A stretch of 9,080 nt of DNA. Source: Synechococcus sp. MED850. Its GTDB lineage: Bacteria > Cyanobacteriota > Cyanobacteriia > PCC-6307 > Cyanobiaceae. This document shows positions 7,939 to 9,080 of this stretch, piece by piece (the first letter of the stretch is position 1; every line of letters begins with the position of its first letter). The notes under the pieces are model-generated. The model was not told the DNA's origin, did no database searches, and saw only the letters and a program-made list of their open reading frames with translations. A program made the translations under genes and the position numbers. The DNA lies in assembly GCA_002700765.1 (NCBI GenBank), contig PAEP01000052.1, forward strand, positions 1 to 9,080, in the 5' to 3' direction.

Positions 7939-8012
7939 GGAGGAAAAGGTGGTCTTGCGGCACGAGGGTAACGCCCTTACTCCCCATACACTTGGTCGTC
8001 AGCTGAGGTCCG
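7939..8012. promoter_or_regulatory. Divergent intergenic region between the peroxidase gene and mgtE
   Basis: These 74 bases must carry the promoters of both flanking genes unless they lie inside coding sequence. I see no -10/-35 pair with correct spacing: TACACT (7987-7992) is a possible -10 for mgtE, but the nearest -35-like TTGCGG (7955-7960) is 26 bases away. GAGG (8005-8008) lies four bases before the mgtE ATG and is a plausible ribosome site. The region is too short for a Mg2+ (M-box) riboswitch. Confidence 0.35.
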
Positions 8013-9080
8013 ATGGCCGAAGTCATTGGCGTCGCCGCAGGCGTCACCGTGGAACACCACATGTTGGCGGATGTCGTGACACGCCAGCTCGAAGCGATGT
8101 TGACCGTCGGGAACTACGACGCGGTCAAGTTGCTGCTGGAACCGGTTCAGCCGGTGGATATCGCCGAAGCGATTGGCAATCTGCCCACAACGTTGCAGGC
8201 CATTGCGTTCCGGCTGCTGACCAAGGACGAAGCGATCAGCGTTTACGAGTACCTCGGCACCACCACCCAGCAAAACCTGCTCAGCAAATTGCGCTCGAGT
8301 GAAGTGCTGGAGGTGGTCGAAGAAATGTCTCCGGACGATCGGGCCCGCCTGTTTGAGGAATTGCCGGCCAAGGTTGTTCGCCAGTTGTTGAGTGAACTGA
8401 GTCCGGATGAGAGGCGGGTCACCTCCGAACTGCTGGGTTACCAGGCCGAGACGGCCGGTCGACTGATGACGACCGAATTCATCGACCTCAAGGAGCATCA
8501 CACCGCTCAGGAGGCTCTCGACATCGTCCGTCGGCGGGCACGGGACACCGAGACCGTCTACAGCCTCTACGTCACAGACGCTGAACGTCACCTCACAGGG
8601 ATTCTGTCCCTGAGGGATCTGGTGACGTCTGATCCCCAGGGCCGAATCGGTGATGTGATGACCGCTGATGTCCTGAGCGTTCGGACGGATACGGATCAGG
8701 AGAAGGTGGCCCGCACAATCCAGCGTTACGACTTCCTTGCCGTGCCGGTTGTGGATCTTGAGCAGCGGCTTGTCGGAATCGTCACCGTTGATGACGTGAT
8801 CGATGTGATTGAGCAGGAGGCCACCCGTGACCTCTATGCGGCCGGCGCTGTTCAGGCCGGCGATGAAGACGATTACTTCACCAGCAATCTGTTCACGGTT
8901 GCTCGTCGCCGGGTGGTTTGGCTTGCGGTTCTGGTGGTCGCCAGTTTCTTCACCTCAGAAGTGATCGCGGCGAACGAGGATGTTCTTCAGAAGGTGGTGC
9001 TCCTGGCGGCGTTCATCCCCTTGTTGGGGGGCACCGGTGGCAATGTCGGCGCACAGAGCTCAACGGTGGTGATCCGTGGC
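8013..9080 (+). CDS. mgtE: Magnesium transporter MgtE (partial, 3' end outside the window)
   Basis: MgtE is a dimeric Mg2+ channel whose cytosolic domains close the pore when Mg2+ is abundant. The 356 residues present are N-terminal. The helical N-domain (about 20-140) includes PVDIAEAIGNLP and EMSPDDRARLFEELP. YQAETAGRLMTTEF (143-156) opens the CBS pair: CBS1 about 148-205, CBS2 about 212-268 (DVMTADVLSV, VPVVDLEQRLVGIVTVDDV). A plug-helix region (about 265-285) contains the acidic stretch DEDD (284-287). The first membrane helix is about 300-320 and the second begins about 327. The pore signature PLLGGTGGNVGAQ (336-348) is visible just before the edge, so three or more membrane helices are missing. 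ATG 8013 is favoured: an in-frame TGA lies two codons upstream and GAGG precedes it. It is transcribed divergently from the peroxidase gene. Confidence 0.95.
   Translation, partial: MAEVIGVAAGVTVEHHMLADVVTRQLEAMLTVGNYDAVKLLLEPVQPVDIAEAIGNLPTTLQAIAFRLLTKDEAISVYEYLGTTTQQNLLSKLRSSEVLEVVEEMSPDDRARLFEELPAKVVRQLLSELSPDERRVTSELLGYQAETAGRLMTTEFIDLKEHHTAQEALDIVRRRARDTETVYSLYVTDAERHLTGILSLRDLVTSDPQGRIGDVMTADVLSVRTDTDQEKVARTIQRYDFLAVPVVDLEQRLVGIVTVDDVIDVIEQEATRDLYAAGAVQAGDEDDYFTSNLFTVARRRVVWLAVLVVASFFTSEVIAANEDVLQKVVLLAAFIPLLGGTGGNVGAQSSTVVIRG

Noticed and set aside
7939..8012. Mg2+ riboswitch (M-box or ykoK type) ahead of mgtE.
   Set aside because: The gap to the divergent peroxidase gene is 74 bases, shorter than known M-box elements, and no long stem was seen.
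7977..8591. Long minus-strand open frame opposite mgtE.
   Set aside because: It is a shadow of the well-supported mgtE coding sequence; its translation shows no recognisable motif.

Overview
The window looks like core chromosome of a marine picocyanobacterium (Synechococcus cluster 5.1 / Cyanobium type). It is moderately GC-rich (about 57-67% in most 60-base lines I counted), densely packed with short or overlapping junctions, and mostly lacks strong Shine-Dalgarno sites. Protein features such as the dienelactone-hydrolase-like protein, the tailed IF3 and the paired CrcB proteins fit that group. This is judged from protein appearance only; no database was consulted. I see no tRNA, rRNA, CRISPR array, insertion sequence or phage gene, and no gap longer than 300 bases without a gene.

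Left part (1-4300). Serine acetyltransferase (cysE) and a GntR-type regulator lie on the minus strand, with the regulator upstream. Divergent from the regulator is a dienelactone-hydrolase-family enzyme on the plus strand; the short space between them holds a candidate promoter with an inverted repeat between its two boxes, plus a 9-base direct repeat. The hydrolase converges, with a 19-base gap, on infC (translation initiation factor IF3), which follows miaA (tRNA dimethylallyltransferase) on the minus strand.

Centre (4300-7500). gyrB starts a tightly packed plus-strand cluster: gyrB, a small secreted SH3-like protein, crcB1 and crcB2. The junctions overlap by 1, 20 (depending on the crcB1 start) and 8 bases. 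The two CrcB proteins have opposite positive-charge patterns, so they probably form one antiparallel heterodimeric fluoride channel. Within gyrB the base composition falls sharply from about 67% to about 40-57% GC.

Right part (7459-9080). A thiol (glutathione-peroxidase-family) peroxidase on the minus strand overlaps the end of crcB2 tail to tail by 35 bases. Divergent from it is mgtE, a Mg2+ channel/transporter cut off by the window edge after the first pore motif.

Most genes are housekeeping functions: cysteine synthesis, translation initiation, tRNA modification, DNA supercoiling, ion homeostasis and peroxide defence. I found no clear new multi-gene system. The most interesting items are the asymmetric CrcB pair with its small secreted neighbour behind gyrB, the composition break inside gyrB, the promoter/operator layout at the GntR-hydrolase divergence, and the tail-to-tail overlap.
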